This document shows, one piece after another, positions 1-9,868 of a stretch of DNA of 64,000 nucleotides (position 1 is the stretch's first letter; each line of letters begins with the position of its first letter). Below the pieces are notes generated by a model, which was given only the letters and a program-made list of their open reading frames with translations, had not been told where the DNA came from and made no database searches. The stretch comes from an uncultured Phocaeicola sp. (GTDB lineage: Bacteria > Bacteroidota > Bacteroidia > Bacteroidales > Bacteroidaceae). The stretch covers positions 62,001 through 126,000 of the forward strand of contig CALUET010000008.1 in the NCBI GenBank assembly GCA_944319745.1, in the 5' to 3' direction. The position numbers were made by a program, and so were the translations under genes.

Positions 1-651
1 GTCCTGTGTTTCCATCAAATCGAAGTGAACGCTTCTTGCATCGATGCGCATGGGTGTTCCGGTTTTCATGCGTCCTGCCGTTATGCCATGCCGGGTGATG
101 GACTCGGTTAAATGGTACGATGCCGGTTCGGCACACCGTCCTCCGGATAACATCTTGCGGCCTATGTGCATTAGGCCGTTTAAAAATGTGCCGGCAGTGA
201 GGATGATGCACTTTGCGTAAAAGGTAATTCCCCAGCAAGTGGTGAGGCCGACTACTTGTTTTTTCTCGACGATCATTTCTTCTACCGTGTCTTGCCAGAT
301 ATGTAAATTCGGGATGTTCTCAAGAATTTCGCGCCATGTCCAAATAAACTTCGCACGGTCGCATTGAGCACGCGGACTCCACATGGCCGGTCCCTTGGAA
401 CGATTCAGCATGCGGAACTGTATGGATGTACGATCGGTTACCAGTCCCATGTATCCTCCAAGGGCATCAATCTCCCGAACGATCTGCCCTTTTGCGATAC
501 CTCCTACCGCCGGATTGCAACTCATCTGCCCAATTTTGTTCATGTCCATCGTGATAAGACATGTTTTTGATCCGAGGTTTGCCGCCGCAGCCGCTGCTTC
601 ACAGCCGGCATGCCCGGCACCTATGACAATAACGTCGTACTTAAAATCCAT
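1..651 (-). CDS. mnmG: tRNA uridine-5-carboxymethylaminomethyl(34) synthesis enzyme MnmG, N-terminal part
   Basis: FAD protein that with MnmE installs the carboxymethylaminomethyl group on wobble U34 of certain tRNAs. The first 217 codons are present (the family is about 620 residues) and the window edge cuts off the rest. The start ATG is at 651, preceded on the minus strand by an AAAGGAAAG ribosome-binding stretch. The N-terminus has the Rossmann FAD motif GAGHAGCEAA at about residues 11-20, followed by the family motif CNPAVGGIAKG. It lies downstream of ybeY with a 96-bp gap that holds its own promoter box. Identification is secure; only truncation limits it. Confidence 0.95.
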   Translation of the reverse strand, partial: MDFKYDVIVIGAGHAGCEAAAAAANLGSKTCLITMDMNKIGQMSCNPAVGGIAKGQIVREIDALGGYMGLVTDRTSIQFRMLNRSKGPAMWSPRAQCDRAKFIWTWREILENIPNLHIWQDTVEEMIVEKKQVVGLTTCWGITFYAKCIILTAGTFLNGLMHIGRKMLSGGRCAEPASYHLTESITRHGITAGRMKTGTPMRIDARSVHFDLMETQD

Positions 652-677
652 TTTATTTGCTTTCCTTTAATGTTTTG

Positions 678-685
678 CAAAGGTA
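678..685 (-). promoter_or_regulatory. -7 promoter box upstream of mnmG
   Basis: Read on the minus strand this is TACCTTTG, an exact match to the Bacteroidota -7 consensus TAnnTTTG, 26 bp before the mnmG start. No convincing -33 TTTG is present at the usual 19-21 bp spacing. Confidence 0.5.
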
Positions 686-726
686 AGAAAATAAAGTAAT
701 TTCCTGTTTGTGTTGGTACTATAAAA

Positions 727-748
727 AGATGTTTGCCCGAGAGCATCT
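727..748 (-). terminator. weak hairpin after ybeY
   Basis: On the minus strand an AGATG...CATCT stem overlaps the ybeY stop codon and is followed by TTTTTAT. The stem is only 5 bp with a 12-nt loop, so it is a weak terminator at best. Confidence 0.3.
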
Positions 749-1170
749 CATTTGCTTTCCTTTAACATGGCGAGTGCTTTGTTCTCTGCCGCCTCCATTA
801 TTTCGCGTTCGCCGGGACCTTTGTCGTTTATGCCGCAGAGGTGTAATATGCCATGTATAATTACTCTGTGCAGTTCGTTGTCGTAAGTGGAGTGGAATTG
901 TTCGGCATTTGTGCGTACGGTGTCAAGACTTATGAACAAATCTCCGGCAATTTTATCTCCTTCGCTGTAATCGAATGTGATGATGTCTGTATAATAATCG
1001 TGTTGAAGATATTGACGGTTTACTTCGAGGATCTTTTCATCCGAGCAAAAAATATAAGCAATTTCGCCTGTCTTTTTCCCATAAGTTGCGGCAACATCTT
1101 TAATCCATGTTGTGATTTTACGTTTCTTTATAGCGGGCATATTTACCCCGTCTGTCTGATAAGTTACCAT
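748..1170 (-). CDS. ybeY: endoribonuclease / rRNA maturation factor YbeY
   Basis: 140-residue metal-dependent RNase of the UPF0054 family, involved in 16S rRNA 3' processing and ribosome quality control. The signature HGILHLCG is at residues 106-113. The canonical third metal ligand, His ten residues after the first, is Asp116 here (H106, H110, D116). The start at 1170 is 8 bp after the stop of the upstream membrane-protein gene, so they are probably co-transcribed. Met11 is an alternative start but would shorten the conserved N-terminus. Confidence 0.93.
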   Translation of the reverse strand: MVTYQTDGVNMPAIKKRKITTWIKDVAATYGKKTGEIAYIFCSDEKILEVNRQYLQHDYYTDIITFDYSEGDKIAGDLFISLDTVRTNAEQFHSTYDNELHRVIIHGILHLCGINDKGPGEREIMEAAENKALAMLKESK

Positions 1171-1178
1171 GATTATAT

Positions 1179-2411
1179 TTAATTAAAGAAAAGGTAGCAA
1201 ATGAAAATCGCGGCAATTACTCCGGCCAAATCCGCCAATAACCCGCAAGGTACGGCATGTCTGGTTTTTACAACGCCCACGCTTCCGAAATACACGGCCA
1301 GAATATAAAACGTAGTATCGGTTGCTCCTTGGAAAATACAGGAAAGTCTTCCGATAAACGAGTCGGCGCCGTATGTACTCATGGCGTCAACCATTAAACC
1401 GCGTGCGCCGCTTCCGCTTAAAGGTTTCATGAGAGCTGTGGGTAATGCCCCGACAAAACTGTCGTCGATGCCGCAAAGATTTAATAATTTTGCAATTCCT
1501 TCTATCAGATAATCCATACATCCTGATGTGCGGAAGATGCCGATGGCCACTAAAATTGCCACTAAGTACGGGATGATGCGCACAGCTGTTTGAAAGCCGT
1601 CTTTCGCTCCTTCTATAAAAGAATCGTAAACATTGATCCGTTTCCGCAGGCCTGCAATGATGAAGCCCACGATGATTACAAATAAAAATACGTTTGCGAA
1701 CGTGGATGAATAGATATTAATCTGTTGTTGAGTCAGGGTGTTGAAGAAATAAATAATGCCGGCGATGAATAAACTGGCGCCACCCAAGAATAAAATGATC
1801 GTGCGGTTTAATAAATTTATTCGTTGATAAATGCTTACAGCAACGATACCTGCCAGAGTAGAGAAGAAGGTGGCCAGTAGAATAGGAACGAATACATCTG
1901 TCGGTTGAGCGGCGCCTAATTGCGCACGGTACACCATGATACTGATAGGGATCAGCGTCAATCCGGAAGTATTCAGCACAAGAAACATGATCATCGGGTT
2001 ACTCGCCGTATCTTTTTTCGGGTTAAGTTCCTGCAATCCTTCCATTGCTTTCAGTCCTAAGGGCGTAGCCGCGTTGTCCAACCCCAGCATGTTTGCCGCC
2101 AGATTCATAAATATATTTCCGGTTACGGGGTGTCCTTTGGGAATTTCCGGGAAGAGTTTGCAGAAAAGAGGGCTTAACATTTTCGACAAAAGCAGAACAA
2201 TTCCTCCCTTTTCCCCTATTTTCATGATTCCCATCCACAGCGAAAGTACGCCGGTCAGTCCCAATGATATTTCGAAAGCACTTTTAGCCGAGTCGAAAGT
2301 TGAATTGATGATTGCGGGAAATACCTCCGTGTCTCCGAAAAAAAACAACCGGATGGTTGCTACAACAAAAGCGGTGAGGAAGAAAGCAATCCAGATGTAA
2401 TTTAGAACCAT
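1179..2411 (-). CDS. fused SpmA/SpmB-type spore maturation (nucleoside recognition/Gate) membrane protein
   Basis: 410-residue polytopic inner-membrane protein with two Gate/nucleoside-recognition repeats: one at about residues 45-150 (contains NAATPLGLKAMEGLQELNP) and one at about 265-390 (contains LSGSGARGLMVDAMSTYG). These correspond to SpmA and SpmB of sporulating Firmicutes joined in one chain, a common form in non-sporulating Bacteroidota. The transport or signalling role is unknown. It heads the minus-strand run with ybeY, and a divergent gene starts 83 bp upstream. Confidence 0.85.
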   Translation of the reverse strand: MVLNYIWIAFFLTAFVVATIRLFFFGDTEVFPAIINSTFDSAKSAFEISLGLTGVLSLWMGIMKIGEKGGIVLLLSKMLSPLFCKLFPEIPKGHPVTGNIFMNLAANMLGLDNAATPLGLKAMEGLQELNPKKDTASNPMIMFLVLNTSGLTLIPISIMVYRAQLGAAQPTDVFVPILLATFFSTLAGIVAVSIYQRINLLNRTIILFLGGASLFIAGIIYFFNTLTQQQINIYSSTFANVFLFVIIVGFIIAGLRKRINVYDSFIEGAKDGFQTAVRIIPYLVAILVAIGIFRTSGCMDYLIEGIAKLLNLCGIDDSFVGALPTALMKPLSGSGARGLMVDAMSTYGADSFIGRLSCIFQGATDTTFYILAVYFGSVGVVKTRHAVPCGLLADLAGVIAAIFICYLFFN

Positions 2412-2451
2412 GACGATGTGTGAAATAAAAAATGATTTATTTTTGTTTCGA

Positions 2452-2459
2452 CAAAAATA
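2452..2459 (-). promoter_or_regulatory. -7 promoter box for the SpmAB-ybeY genes
   Basis: TATTTTTG on the minus strand, an exact TAnnTTTG match 40 bp before the 2411 start. It lies back to back with the plus-strand box at 2481-2488. Confidence 0.5.
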
Positions 2460-2480
2460 AAGATTTTCTGAAGAAAAAGA

Positions 2481-2488
2481 TACTTTTG
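2481..2488 (+). promoter_or_regulatory. -7 promoter box directly before the DUF3810 gene
   Basis: TACTTTTG, an exact consensus match that ends 5 bp before the ATG at 2494. If used, the transcript would start at or next to the start codon, i.e. be leaderless. Confidence 0.5.
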
Positions 2489-2493
2489 CGTGT

Positions 2494-3537
2494 ATGAAAA
2501 AGCATTGTTTGCGATATACCCGCTGGGGCTTGCTTGTTTTGCTGCTGATCGGAATAACTGTTTGCCGTTGGAATACTTCTGCCGGAGAGTGGTATGCGCT
2601 GCATGTTTATCCCGCCATTTCGCTGTTTTTATCGCGCATTTCATCAGCCTTTTTATTTTCTTTCGATGAATGTCTGGTTGTGTGTGTGGGGATTGTCCTG
2701 CTTCTTTTTCCCATTTGGCGCCGGAGAAAGAAGGAAAAGTGGCGGTTGATTCTCTTAAAAGAATGCGAGCTTCTCTTGTGGATGTATGTGTGGTTTTATT
2801 GGGGATGGGGCATGACTTATTTCCGCGCCGATTTCTTTTCTCGTGCCGACGTGCAGCCGGCAGTATATGACAGCGCTTGTTTCAAAAAGTTTTTGTATTC
2901 GTACTCCGACAGTCTGAACAAATATTATACGGCAGAACCGCAGGCCTCAAAGAAAATAACGGAACGTTTGATCAAGGATGCATACACGCAGATACCCGTT
3001 CATTACGGTCTTTTGTCTCCCCGCTCGTTTCAGCATCCCAAGGATCCGCTGTTTAATACTCTTTATTCCCGGGTGGGAGTGTTGGGATTTATGGGGCCTT
3101 TTTTCTCGGAGTCGCATGTAAACAGTGAACTGCTTCCCGTGGAATATCCGTTTACGTATGCCCATGAGCTTTCACATTTGCTGGGCGTAAGCAGTGAAGC
3201 CGAAGCAAATTTTTGGGCATATCAGGTTTGTATTCGTTGTCCGTACCCGTATCTTCGTTATAGCGGCTACTTCGGTTTGTTGCCATACGCCCTTGTAAAT
3301 GCCCGGCAATTGCTTGAAAAATCCGAATTCGAGGCATGGATTGTAACGATTCGTCCTGAGGTCTTTCAGAACCTGCGGGAGAGAAACCGTTATTGGGACG
3401 AAAGATACAGTCGGTTTCTTGGCAGTGTGCAAGACAAGATATATGATTTTTATTTGAAGAAGAACAAAATAGTTTCGGGGAAAAAGAACTATGCAGAAGT
3501 TATAAGTATGGTTCTTTCTGTGCGAGATATTGGGTGA
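2494..3537 (+). CDS. DUF3810 family membrane protein with HExxH metalloprotease motif
   Basis: 347 residues, a Bacteroidota family of unproven function. The N-terminus has about three hydrophobic segments (roughly residues 10-25, 58-72 and 88-106). The soluble part follows, with HELSH at residues 224-228 and a downstream acidic SEAEAN, the layout of a gluzincin-like zinc peptidase. The likely topology places the HExxH domain outside the cytoplasm. The start is the first ATG; there is no in-frame ATG before residue 97. It is divergent from the SpmAB gene. Confidence 0.8.
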   Translation: MKKHCLRYTRWGLLVLLLIGITVCRWNTSAGEWYALHVYPAISLFLSRISSAFLFSFDECLVVCVGIVLLLFPIWRRRKKEKWRLILLKECELLLWMYVWFYWGWGMTYFRADFFSRADVQPAVYDSACFKKFLYSYSDSLNKYYTAEPQASKKITERLIKDAYTQIPVHYGLLSPRSFQHPKDPLFNTLYSRVGVLGFMGPFFSESHVNSELLPVEYPFTYAHELSHLLGVSSEAEANFWAYQVCIRCPYPYLRYSGYFGLLPYALVNARQLLEKSEFEAWIVTIRPEVFQNLRERNRYWDERYSRFLGSVQDKIYDFYLKKNKIVSGKKNYAEVISMVLSVRDIG

Positions 3538-3622
3538 AATGAACATAAAGTCTTGCCCTTGTCGGTTTTTTCGAATAAAAAATATTATCTTTACCCCCCG
3601 AAAAACTACATATATTTTATCG

Positions 3623-4753
3623 ATGGGCGTTGTTGTAAAAAGAGTAAGCACTAAGAAAGACCTGAAAACATTCATCCGTTTTAATTACGAACTTTATAAA
3701 AATAATCCCTATTCAGTTCCCGATTTATACGATGATATGCTGAATACGTTCAACCCGAAAAAGAATGCAGCTTTCGAGTTTTGTGAAGCAGCATACTTTT
3801 TGGCTTATAAAGAGAACAGGGTGGCAGGACGTGTTGCTGCCATTATTAATCATCGTGCAAACGAAACCTGGGCGAAAAAGGAAGTCCGCTTCGGTTGGAT
3901 AGATTTCATTGATGATCCGGAAGTCTCGGCAGCTTTGCTCTCGACCGTAGAGAAGTGGGGAAGAGAAAAATTCATGACTACAATCGTAGGCCCTTTGGGA
4001 TTTACCGATATGGATGGGGAAGGCATGCTGATAGAAGGTTTTGATCAGTTGGGAACGATGTCTACCATTTATAATTATCCGTATTATTCCAAACATATCG
4101 AACGCTTGGGGTATGAAAAAGAAGTCGACTGGGTGGAATATAAACTTACCGTTCCCGATAAACTCCCTGAAAAATTTGTCAAAATCTCCGAGCTCATTCT
4201 TCAGAAATATGACCTGAAAATTAAAAAACTCAAGCGCAAGGAGATCAAAGGAAAGAATTACGGGCAGAGAATCTTCGACTTGATTAACGAAGCTTACGCG
4301 CCGCTTTACGGATATTCTTCCATGACGCAAGGCCAAATAGACAGTTATATTAAGATGTATCTCCCGTTGATTGATTTAAGGATGGTGTCGTTGGTCGAAG
4401 ATAAACACGGCGAATTGGTAGCGGCCGGCATTACGATGCCGTCTTTGTCGAGAGCTTTGCAAAAGGCCAAGGGGCGCATCTTGCCGTTTGGTTGGTTTCA
4501 TTTGTTGAAAGCTTTGTTTGTAAAAAGGCCGAAGGTGCTCGACTTATTGCTGATAGGCGTTAAGCCGGAGTATCAGGGAAAAGGAGTCAATGCGTTGTTG
4601 TTTTACGACCTTGTCCCGGTTTATCAGCAGATGGGATTCCGGTTCTGCGAAACAAATCCGGAGTTGGAAGCGAATATGAAGGTACAGTCTCAGTGGAATG
4701 CTTTCGAATCGGTGCAGCATAAACGCCGCCGCGCTTACAAGAAAAAGTTATAA
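3623..4753 (+). CDS. GNAT-family acetyltransferase-like protein
   Basis: 376 residues from the ATG at 3623 (MGVVVKRVSTKKDLKTFIRF). The open frame extends upstream to 3530, but that part overlaps the previous gene and carries a near-consensus promoter box (TATCTTTA at 3586-3593), so it is unlikely to be translated. The C-terminal half has a GNAT acyl-CoA-binding pattern, VKPEYQGKGVNALLFYDLVP. The N-terminal half is typical of a long Bacteroidota subgroup with unknown substrate. It ends 33 bp before parE and could be its operon partner. Confidence 0.8.
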   Translation: MGVVVKRVSTKKDLKTFIRFNYELYKNNPYSVPDLYDDMLNTFNPKKNAAFEFCEAAYFLAYKENRVAGRVAAIINHRANETWAKKEVRFGWIDFIDDPEVSAALLSTVEKWGREKFMTTIVGPLGFTDMDGEGMLIEGFDQLGTMSTIYNYPYYSKHIERLGYEKEVDWVEYKLTVPDKLPEKFVKISELILQKYDLKIKKLKRKEIKGKNYGQRIFDLINEAYAPLYGYSSMTQGQIDSYIKMYLPLIDLRMVSLVEDKHGELVAAGITMPSLSRALQKAKGRILPFGWFHLLKALFVKRPKVLDLLLIGVKPEYQGKGVNALLFYDLVPVYQQMGFRFCETNPELEANMKVQSQWNAFESVQHKRRRAYKKKL

Positions 4754-4786
4754 CGCCCATTCTTTTTATTTGAAAGAAGGAAAGCT

Positions 4787-6715
4787 ATGGAAGAAAACAA
4801 GGATTTAAATGCTCCCGTAAAATACACCGAAGAAAACATTCGGCACTTAAGCGATATGGAACATGTGCGCACACGTCCGGGCATGTACATCGGTCGTTTG
4901 GGTGACGGATCTCAAGAGGAAGACGGGATTTATGTGCTCTTGAAAGAAATTATCGACAACAGTATCGATGAATTTAAGATGGGAGCGGGGAAACGCATTG
5001 AGGTCGTTGTAGAAGATAACCTAAGCGTTTCCGTAAGAGATTACGGCCGGGGAATTCCTTTGGGCAGTTTGGTCGATGCAGTTTCCATGTTGAATACGGG
5101 AGGAAAATACGATACGAAAGCATTTAAAAAGAGTGTGGGGTTAAACGGCGTCGGCGCAAAAGCAGTAAATGCTTTAAGTTCCCGTTTCGTAGCCCGCAGT
5201 TTTCGTGACGGAAAGATGCGGGAAGCCGTGTTTGAAAAAGGCGTTCTTTTAAGCGATACGACGCAGCATTCTGATGAAGAGAACGGGACGTTTATTTTCT
5301 TTGAGCCCGACAATACTCTTTTCTTGAACTATCGTTTTCGTCCGGAGTTCGTGGAAGAAATGTTGCGCAATTACACATATCTGAATACAGGACTGTCTAT
5401 TTATTATAACGGACTGCGCATCGTCAGCAGAAACGGTCTGGAAGATTTGCTGAACGATAAGATGACTTCTCAGGGATTGTATCCGATCGTTCATTTGGAA
5501 GGCGAGGACATTGAGATTGCTTTTACGCATAGTCCCCAGTATGGAGAGGAATATTATTCTTTCGTCAACGGGCAGCATACTACACAAGGCGGAACGCATC
5601 AGAGCGCTTTTAAGGAACATATTGCCCGGACCATTAAGGAGTTTTACGGAAAGAACTTCGAATTTCAGGACATTCGTAACGGTCTGGTGGCAGCAATAGC
5701 CATTAATGTCATTGAACCGACCTTTGAAAGTCAGACAAAAATTAAGCTTGGTTCGCTTACAATGGCGCCGGAAAAAGATTCGGACGGCAACCCGTATCCG
5801 TTATCCGGCGTAAGCGTTAATAAGTTTGTAGGGGATTTCGTGAAGGAAAACGTCGACAATTATCTTCATAAACATGCCGATATAGCGGAAATTCTTTTGC
5901 AGAAGATTCAGGAATCCGAGAAAGAAAGAAAAGCAATAGCCGGCGTTACCAAAATGGCAAGAGAACGGGCCAAGAAAGCAAACCTGCATAACAGGAAGCT
6001 CCGCGATTGCCGTATTCATTTGAATGATTCGAAAAGTTCGAAGAAAGACGAGGAGAATGACCTTCGTCTGGAAAGTGCTATTTTTATAACCGAAGGCGAC
6101 TCTGCAAGCGGTTCCATTACAAAAAGCAGGGATGTCAACACGCAAGCCGTATTCAGTCTTCGGGGAAAACCGTTGAATTCTTTTGGGCTGACGAAAAAAG
6201 TTGTGTATGAAAATGAAGAATTCAACTTGTTGCAGGCGGCGCTGAATATAGAAGATGGATTGGACGGACTGCGATATAATAAAGTCATCGTGGCGACAGA
6301 TGCCGATGTGGATGGCATGCATATCCGGCTGTTGATGATAACTTTCTTCCTGCAGTTCTTCCCCGACCTGATAAAGAAAGGGCATGTTTATATCCTGCAG
6401 ACGCCGCTTTTCCGCGTGCGTAACCGTAAAAAGGGAGTATATGAAACCATCTATTGTTATACGGAAGAGGAACGTTTGGCCGCAATCGAGCGTTTGAGTC
6501 CGAATCCTGAGATTACGCGTTTTAAAGGATTAGGCGAGATTTCTCCCGATGAGTTTCGTAATTTTATAGGAAAAGACATGCGCCTGGAGCAGGTTACTCT
6601 GCGTAAAACGGATGCAGTAAACGAATTATTGGAATTTTATATGGGCAAGAATACGATGGAACGCCAGAACTTTATTATAAACAATCTGGTTGTGGAGGAA
6701 GATATTGTCAGCTGA
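4787..6715 (+). CDS. parE: DNA topoisomerase IV subunit B (GyrB/ParE type)
   Basis: 642-residue ATPase subunit of a type IIA topoisomerase. Domains in order: GHKL ATPase with NSIDEF, DYGRGIP and [13 protein letters not shown]; transducer; TOPRIM with EGDSASG (Glu436) and DADVDG (Asp505/507/509); and the C-terminal [11 protein letters not shown] segment. It lacks the insert of some gyrases. The length and the coaD/S41 neighbours match the topoisomerase IV B genes of Bacteroidales; gyrB is the alternative assignment. The partner subunit parC is not in the window. Confidence 0.9.
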   Translation: MEENKDLNAPVKYTEENIRHLSDMEHVRTRPGMYIGRLGDGSQEEDGIYVLLKEIIDNSIDEFKMGAGKRIEVVVEDNLSVSVRDYGRGIPLGSLVDAVSMLNTGGKYDTKAFKKSVGLNGVGAKAVNALSSRFVARSFRDGKMREAVFEKGVLLSDTTQHSDEENGTFIFFEPDNTLFLNYRFRPEFVEEMLRNYTYLNTGLSIYYNGLRIVSRNGLEDLLNDKMTSQGLYPIVHLEGEDIEIAFTHSPQYGEEYYSFVNGQHTTQGGTHQSAFKEHIARTIKEFYGKNFEFQDIRNGLVAAIAINVIEPTFESQTKIKLGSLTMAPEKDSDGNPYPLSGVSVNKFVGDFVKENVDNYLHKHADIAEILLQKIQESEKERKAIAGVTKMARERAKKANLHNRKLRDCRIHLNDSKSSKKDEENDLRLESAIFITEGDSASGSITKSRDVNTQAVFSLRGKPLNSFGLTKKVVYENEEFNLLQAALNIEDGLDGLRYNKVIVATDADVDGMHIRLLMITFFLQFFPDLIKKGHVYILQTPLFRVRNRKKGVYETIYCYTEEERLAAIERLSPNPEITRFKGLGEISPDEFRNFIGKDMRLEQVTLRKTDAVNELLEFYMGKNTMERQNFIINNLVVEEDIVS

Positions 6716-6767
6716 TGTATCTTGGAATTTCCTATTCTTGCAGAAAAAGATTTGGGTTGATTAGTGT

Positions 6768-7226
6768 ATGAAACGTGCAATTTTTCCCGGAACGTTCGAT
6801 CCGTTTACCATCGGACACTACTCGGTAGTGAAAAGAACGTTGACATTTATGGATGAAATTATCATCGGGATTGGGGTGAACGAGAGCAAGCGAACCTGGT
6901 TTCCGACCGATAAACGTGTGGAAATGATCCGTAGGTTTTATGCAGATAATCCGAGGATAAGTGTGGAAGCTTACGACGGATTGACTGTTGATTTCGCACG
7001 AGAGCGTGAGGCGAATTTCATCGTACGCGGAATTCGTACCGTTCATGATTTTGAATATGAGGAAACAATAGCCGATATAAACCGGAAATTGGCAGGGGTG
7101 GAAACGATCCTTTTGTTTACGGAACCCGAGCTTACCTCAATAAGTTCTACCATTGTGCGGGAATTGCTTCAGTTCGGAAAGGATGTTACGCCGTTTATTC
7201 CGAAAGGATTTGACATTAATATATGA
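6768..7226 (+). CDS. coaD: phosphopantetheine adenylyltransferase
   Basis: 152-residue enzyme of coenzyme A synthesis that transfers AMP from ATP to 4'-phosphopantetheine to form dephospho-CoA. The nucleotidyltransferase motif T-I-G-H is at residues 14-17, inside [16 protein letters not shown]. The second motif ISSTIVREL (ISSTxxR) is near the C-terminus. Length is normal for the family. The stop overlaps the start of the next gene by 4 bp, indicating translational coupling. Confidence 0.97.
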   Translation: MKRAIFPGTFDPFTIGHYSVVKRTLTFMDEIIIGIGVNESKRTWFPTDKRVEMIRRFYADNPRISVEAYDGLTVDFAREREANFIVRGIRTVHDFEYEETIADINRKLAGVETILLFTEPELTSISSTIVRELLQFGKDVTPFIPKGFDINI

Positions 7227-8818
7227 GAAAGAAGATGAGAAAGGTATTTGGAGCGGCTTTTTGCTGCTTCTTTTTTATAGCATCGGTGGGAGCACAAAGC
7301 CGGTTGTTTAATTCACCGAGCCGAAAACTTCAGATGGCCGAATTGGCAATTTCAAGTTTATATGTCGATTCGGTTGACGAAAATAAGCTCGTGGAGCAGG
7401 CCATTGTTGGAATGCTTGAAGGGCTTGATCCGCATTCCGTTTATTCGGATGCCGAGGAAGTTAGGAAATTGAATGAGCCGCTTCAGGGCAATTTTGACGG
7501 GATAGGTATACAATTTAATATGGCCTCCGATACACTTTTCGTCATTCAGCCGGTGTCGGGAGGCCCTTCCTCCAAAGCAGGAATCCTGGCCGGCGACCGT
7601 ATCATTCAGGTTGATGACACAATTATAGCAGGGGTGAAGATGAGTAACGACGAGATAATCCGTCGCCTGCGTGGGAAGAAAGGCACTGTGGTTCGCCTGA
7701 AAGTTATGCGGAAAGGAGTGAAAGATTTGCTCTCATTTACCGTGAAACGCGATAAGATACCGATGTATAGTATTGATGCGGCCTATATGGTTGATGAAAA
7801 GATCGGGTATATTCGCATAGATCGTTTCGCCGCTACTACGGGAAAAGAGTTTTCCGATGCTTTAAATCGTTTGAAACGTCAAGGAATGGAAGACCTTATT
7901 CTCGATTTGCAAGGCAATGGAGGCGGATATTTGCAGGCGGCCATCGATCTGGCCGACCAGTTTCTTGACAAAAAAGCATTGATTGTTTATACGGAAGGGA
8001 GGAAGAATCCTCGTACGGAGTACCGGGCGGATGGCGGTGGAGACTTCCGGGAAGGACGTCTGATTATCCTTGTCGATGAATATTCCGCCTCGGCAAGCGA
8101 GATCGTAACCGGAGCTGTTCAAGATTGGGATCGGGGAATTGTGGTAGGAAGAAGGACGTTCGGGAAAGGATTGGTGCAGCGCCCTATCGATTTGCCCGAC
8201 GGCTCTATGATTCGTCTTACCGTTGCACGCTATTATACGCCTTCGGGACGTTGCATACAGAAGCCTTATACTGACATAGACGAATACAATAAAGATCTGT
8301 CAGAACGCTACAAACATGGCGAAATGCTCAGCGCCGACAGCATTCATTTTCCCGACTCTTTAAAGTACCGCACGCAGAAGTTGGGTAGAACTGTCTACGG
8401 CGGTGGAGGCATTATGCCCGATTATTTTGTGCCATTGGACACGTCAATGTACACATCTTACTTCTTGGCTTTGCGTAATCAAGGGGTAATTGTTCAGCAA
8501 AACCTGAAATGGATTGACCAAAACCGCGAGAAATGGTTGGAACAGTATCGGTCATTTTCTCAATTCGATAAAGAATTTCAAATCACTTCGGCCATGTTGG
8601 ATGAGCTGAAGGCCTCGGGAGAAGCCATCGGCATTGCATACGATGAGGAAGGATTTACGCAGGCTTTACCTTTGATTAAAACATACTTGAAGGCGCTTAT
8701 CGCCCGTGATTTGTGGGATATGAACGAATTTTTTCAGGTAATCAACCGTTTGGAAGGCAGCATGAAAAAGGCTGTTGAGTTGTTGGGATCTCCGGGTTTG
8801 CACTGGCCGAACGAATAA
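7223..8818 (+). CDS. S41-family carboxy-terminal processing peptidase (CtpA/Tsp type)
   Basis: 531-residue exported protease. An N-terminal signal peptide ends near residue 24 (ASVGAQ). A PDZ domain lies at about 90-170 ([21 protein letters not shown]). The S41 catalytic domain at about 185-360 has the Ser-containing [13 protein letters not shown] and the general-base Lys of [10 protein letters not shown] long C-terminal extension follows. It overlaps coaD by 4 bp. Family members trim periplasmic or envelope proteins from their C-termini; the substrate here is unknown. Confidence 0.92.
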   Translation: MRKKMRKVFGAAFCCFFFIASVGAQSRLFNSPSRKLQMAELAISSLYVDSVDENKLVEQAIVGMLEGLDPHSVYSDAEEVRKLNEPLQGNFDGIGIQFNMASDTLFVIQPVSGGPSSKAGILAGDRIIQVDDTIIAGVKMSNDEIIRRLRGKKGTVVRLKVMRKGVKDLLSFTVKRDKIPMYSIDAAYMVDEKIGYIRIDRFAATTGKEFSDALNRLKRQGMEDLILDLQGNGGGYLQAAIDLADQFLDKKALIVYTEGRKNPRTEYRADGGGDFREGRLIILVDEYSASASEIVTGAVQDWDRGIVVGRRTFGKGLVQRPIDLPDGSMIRLTVARYYTPSGRCIQKPYTDIDEYNKDLSERYKHGEMLSADSIHFPDSLKYRTQKLGRTVYGGGGIMPDYFVPLDTSMYTSYFLALRNQGVIVQQNLKWIDQNREKWLEQYRSFSQFDKEFQITSAMLDELKASGEAIGIAYDEEGFTQALPLIKTYLKALIARDLWDMNEFFQVINRLEGSMKKAVELLGSPGLHWPNE

Positions 8819-8975
8819 ATGTATACGGTTCCCACCTGTTTTTCCCGGAAAATATTGTCGTATTTTGAGGTAAATACGGACATCTTTTCTTTGAAACGAC
8901 GAAACAAATCTGTTGGGATATGCTTTTGTAAATAAGATAAGTCTCTATTTATTAAAGAAATATTTCTTTAATTCT

Positions 8976-9007
8976 TTTGTATTATCGGTAGAAAACATTT
9001 ACTTTTG
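8976..9007 (+). promoter_or_regulatory. promoter of the fumarate reductase operon
   Basis: A -33 TTTG at 8976-8979 and a -7 TACTTTTG at 9000-9007 are separated by 20 bp, matching the Bacteroidota consensus in both boxes and in spacing. The predicted leader to the sdhC start is about 65 nt. This is the best-formed promoter in the window. Confidence 0.75.
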
Positions 9008-9076
9008 CAAGGACTTTAAAGGAAATCGAACAGTAAATTTATTATGAATCATTAAATAATTTAAATTCAATCATTT

Positions 9077-9751
9077 ATGTGGTTAAGTAATTCATCTATT
9101 GGAAGGAAAGTGGTGATGAGCGTAACAGGCGTTGCCCTTGTCCTGTTTCTTACATTTCACATGGCGATGAACCTTGTTGCATTGTTTTCCGGTGAGGCAT
9201 ACAATGCAGTTTGTGAATTCTTAGGCGCCAATTGGTATGCATTAGTTGCTACGGTCGGTTTGGCAGCTCTCTTCGTGATTCACATTCTGTATGCGTTTTG
9301 GTTGACCATTCAAAACCGTGCAGCCAGAGGAAACGAACGCTATGCCGTTAATGCACGTCCCAAAAATGTTGAATGGGCTTCTCAAAACATGTTGGCATTG
9401 GGCCTTATCGTTGTTTTGGGATTAGGTCTTCATTTGGCTAATTTTTGGTATAAAATGCAGTTCGCAGAGATTGTCGGAAATCCGATGATGGGCGGCCTTC
9501 ACGCAGCCGACGGATATGGTTATATCATGCAGACCTTTTCCAATCCGGTATTGTTCGTGTTGTATTTGGTATGGTTGGCTGCTTTGTGGTTCCATTTGAC
9601 GCATGGATTTTGGAGCGCCATGCAAACATTGGGCTGGAATAATACAATATGGATAAATCGCTGGAAGTGCATTTCCAACATTTATTCTACAGTGATTGTA
9701 TTGGGTTTTGCCTTGGTTGCAATTGTTTTTTTCTGCAAGAATTTGTGTTAA
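9077..9751 (+). CDS. sdhC: fumarate reductase/succinate dehydrogenase cytochrome b subunit
   Basis: 224-residue integral membrane subunit of the B-type (Wolinella-like, single anchor, di-haem) complex. About five membrane helices are visible, with His residues in helices (TFHMAMN, VIHILYAFW, FHLTHGFW) suited to haem b ligation. It couples menaquinol oxidation to fumarate reduction, the main succinate-forming step in these fermenters. It is first in the C-A-B operon, behind a strong consensus promoter. Confidence 0.95.
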   Translation: MWLSNSSIGRKVVMSVTGVALVLFLTFHMAMNLVALFSGEAYNAVCEFLGANWYALVATVGLAALFVIHILYAFWLTIQNRAARGNERYAVNARPKNVEWASQNMLALGLIVVLGLGLHLANFWYKMQFAEIVGNPMMGGLHAADGYGYIMQTFSNPVLFVLYLVWLAALWFHLTHGFWSAMQTLGWNNTIWINRWKCISNIYSTVIVLGFALVAIVFFCKNLC

Positions 9752-9868
9752 TCAGGTAATTGTATAAAAAATATCTTGGGCAAGATACAACAACATTGCG
9801 ATGTGTGTCTATAAAGAACGAGATGTTTTAATAAAAATATATAGTTACTCTAAAATAAAGAATACATT

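Noticed and set aside
3530-3622. Longer N-terminus of the GNAT protein
   Set aside because: It overlaps the end of the DUF3810 gene, has no family similarity, and holds a promoter-like TATCTTTA.
9776-9791. TATCTTGGGCAAGATA palindrome between sdhC and sdhA as a terminator or operator
   Set aside because: Short stem with no T run; the operon is clearly continuous, so nothing beyond a chance palindrome is supported.
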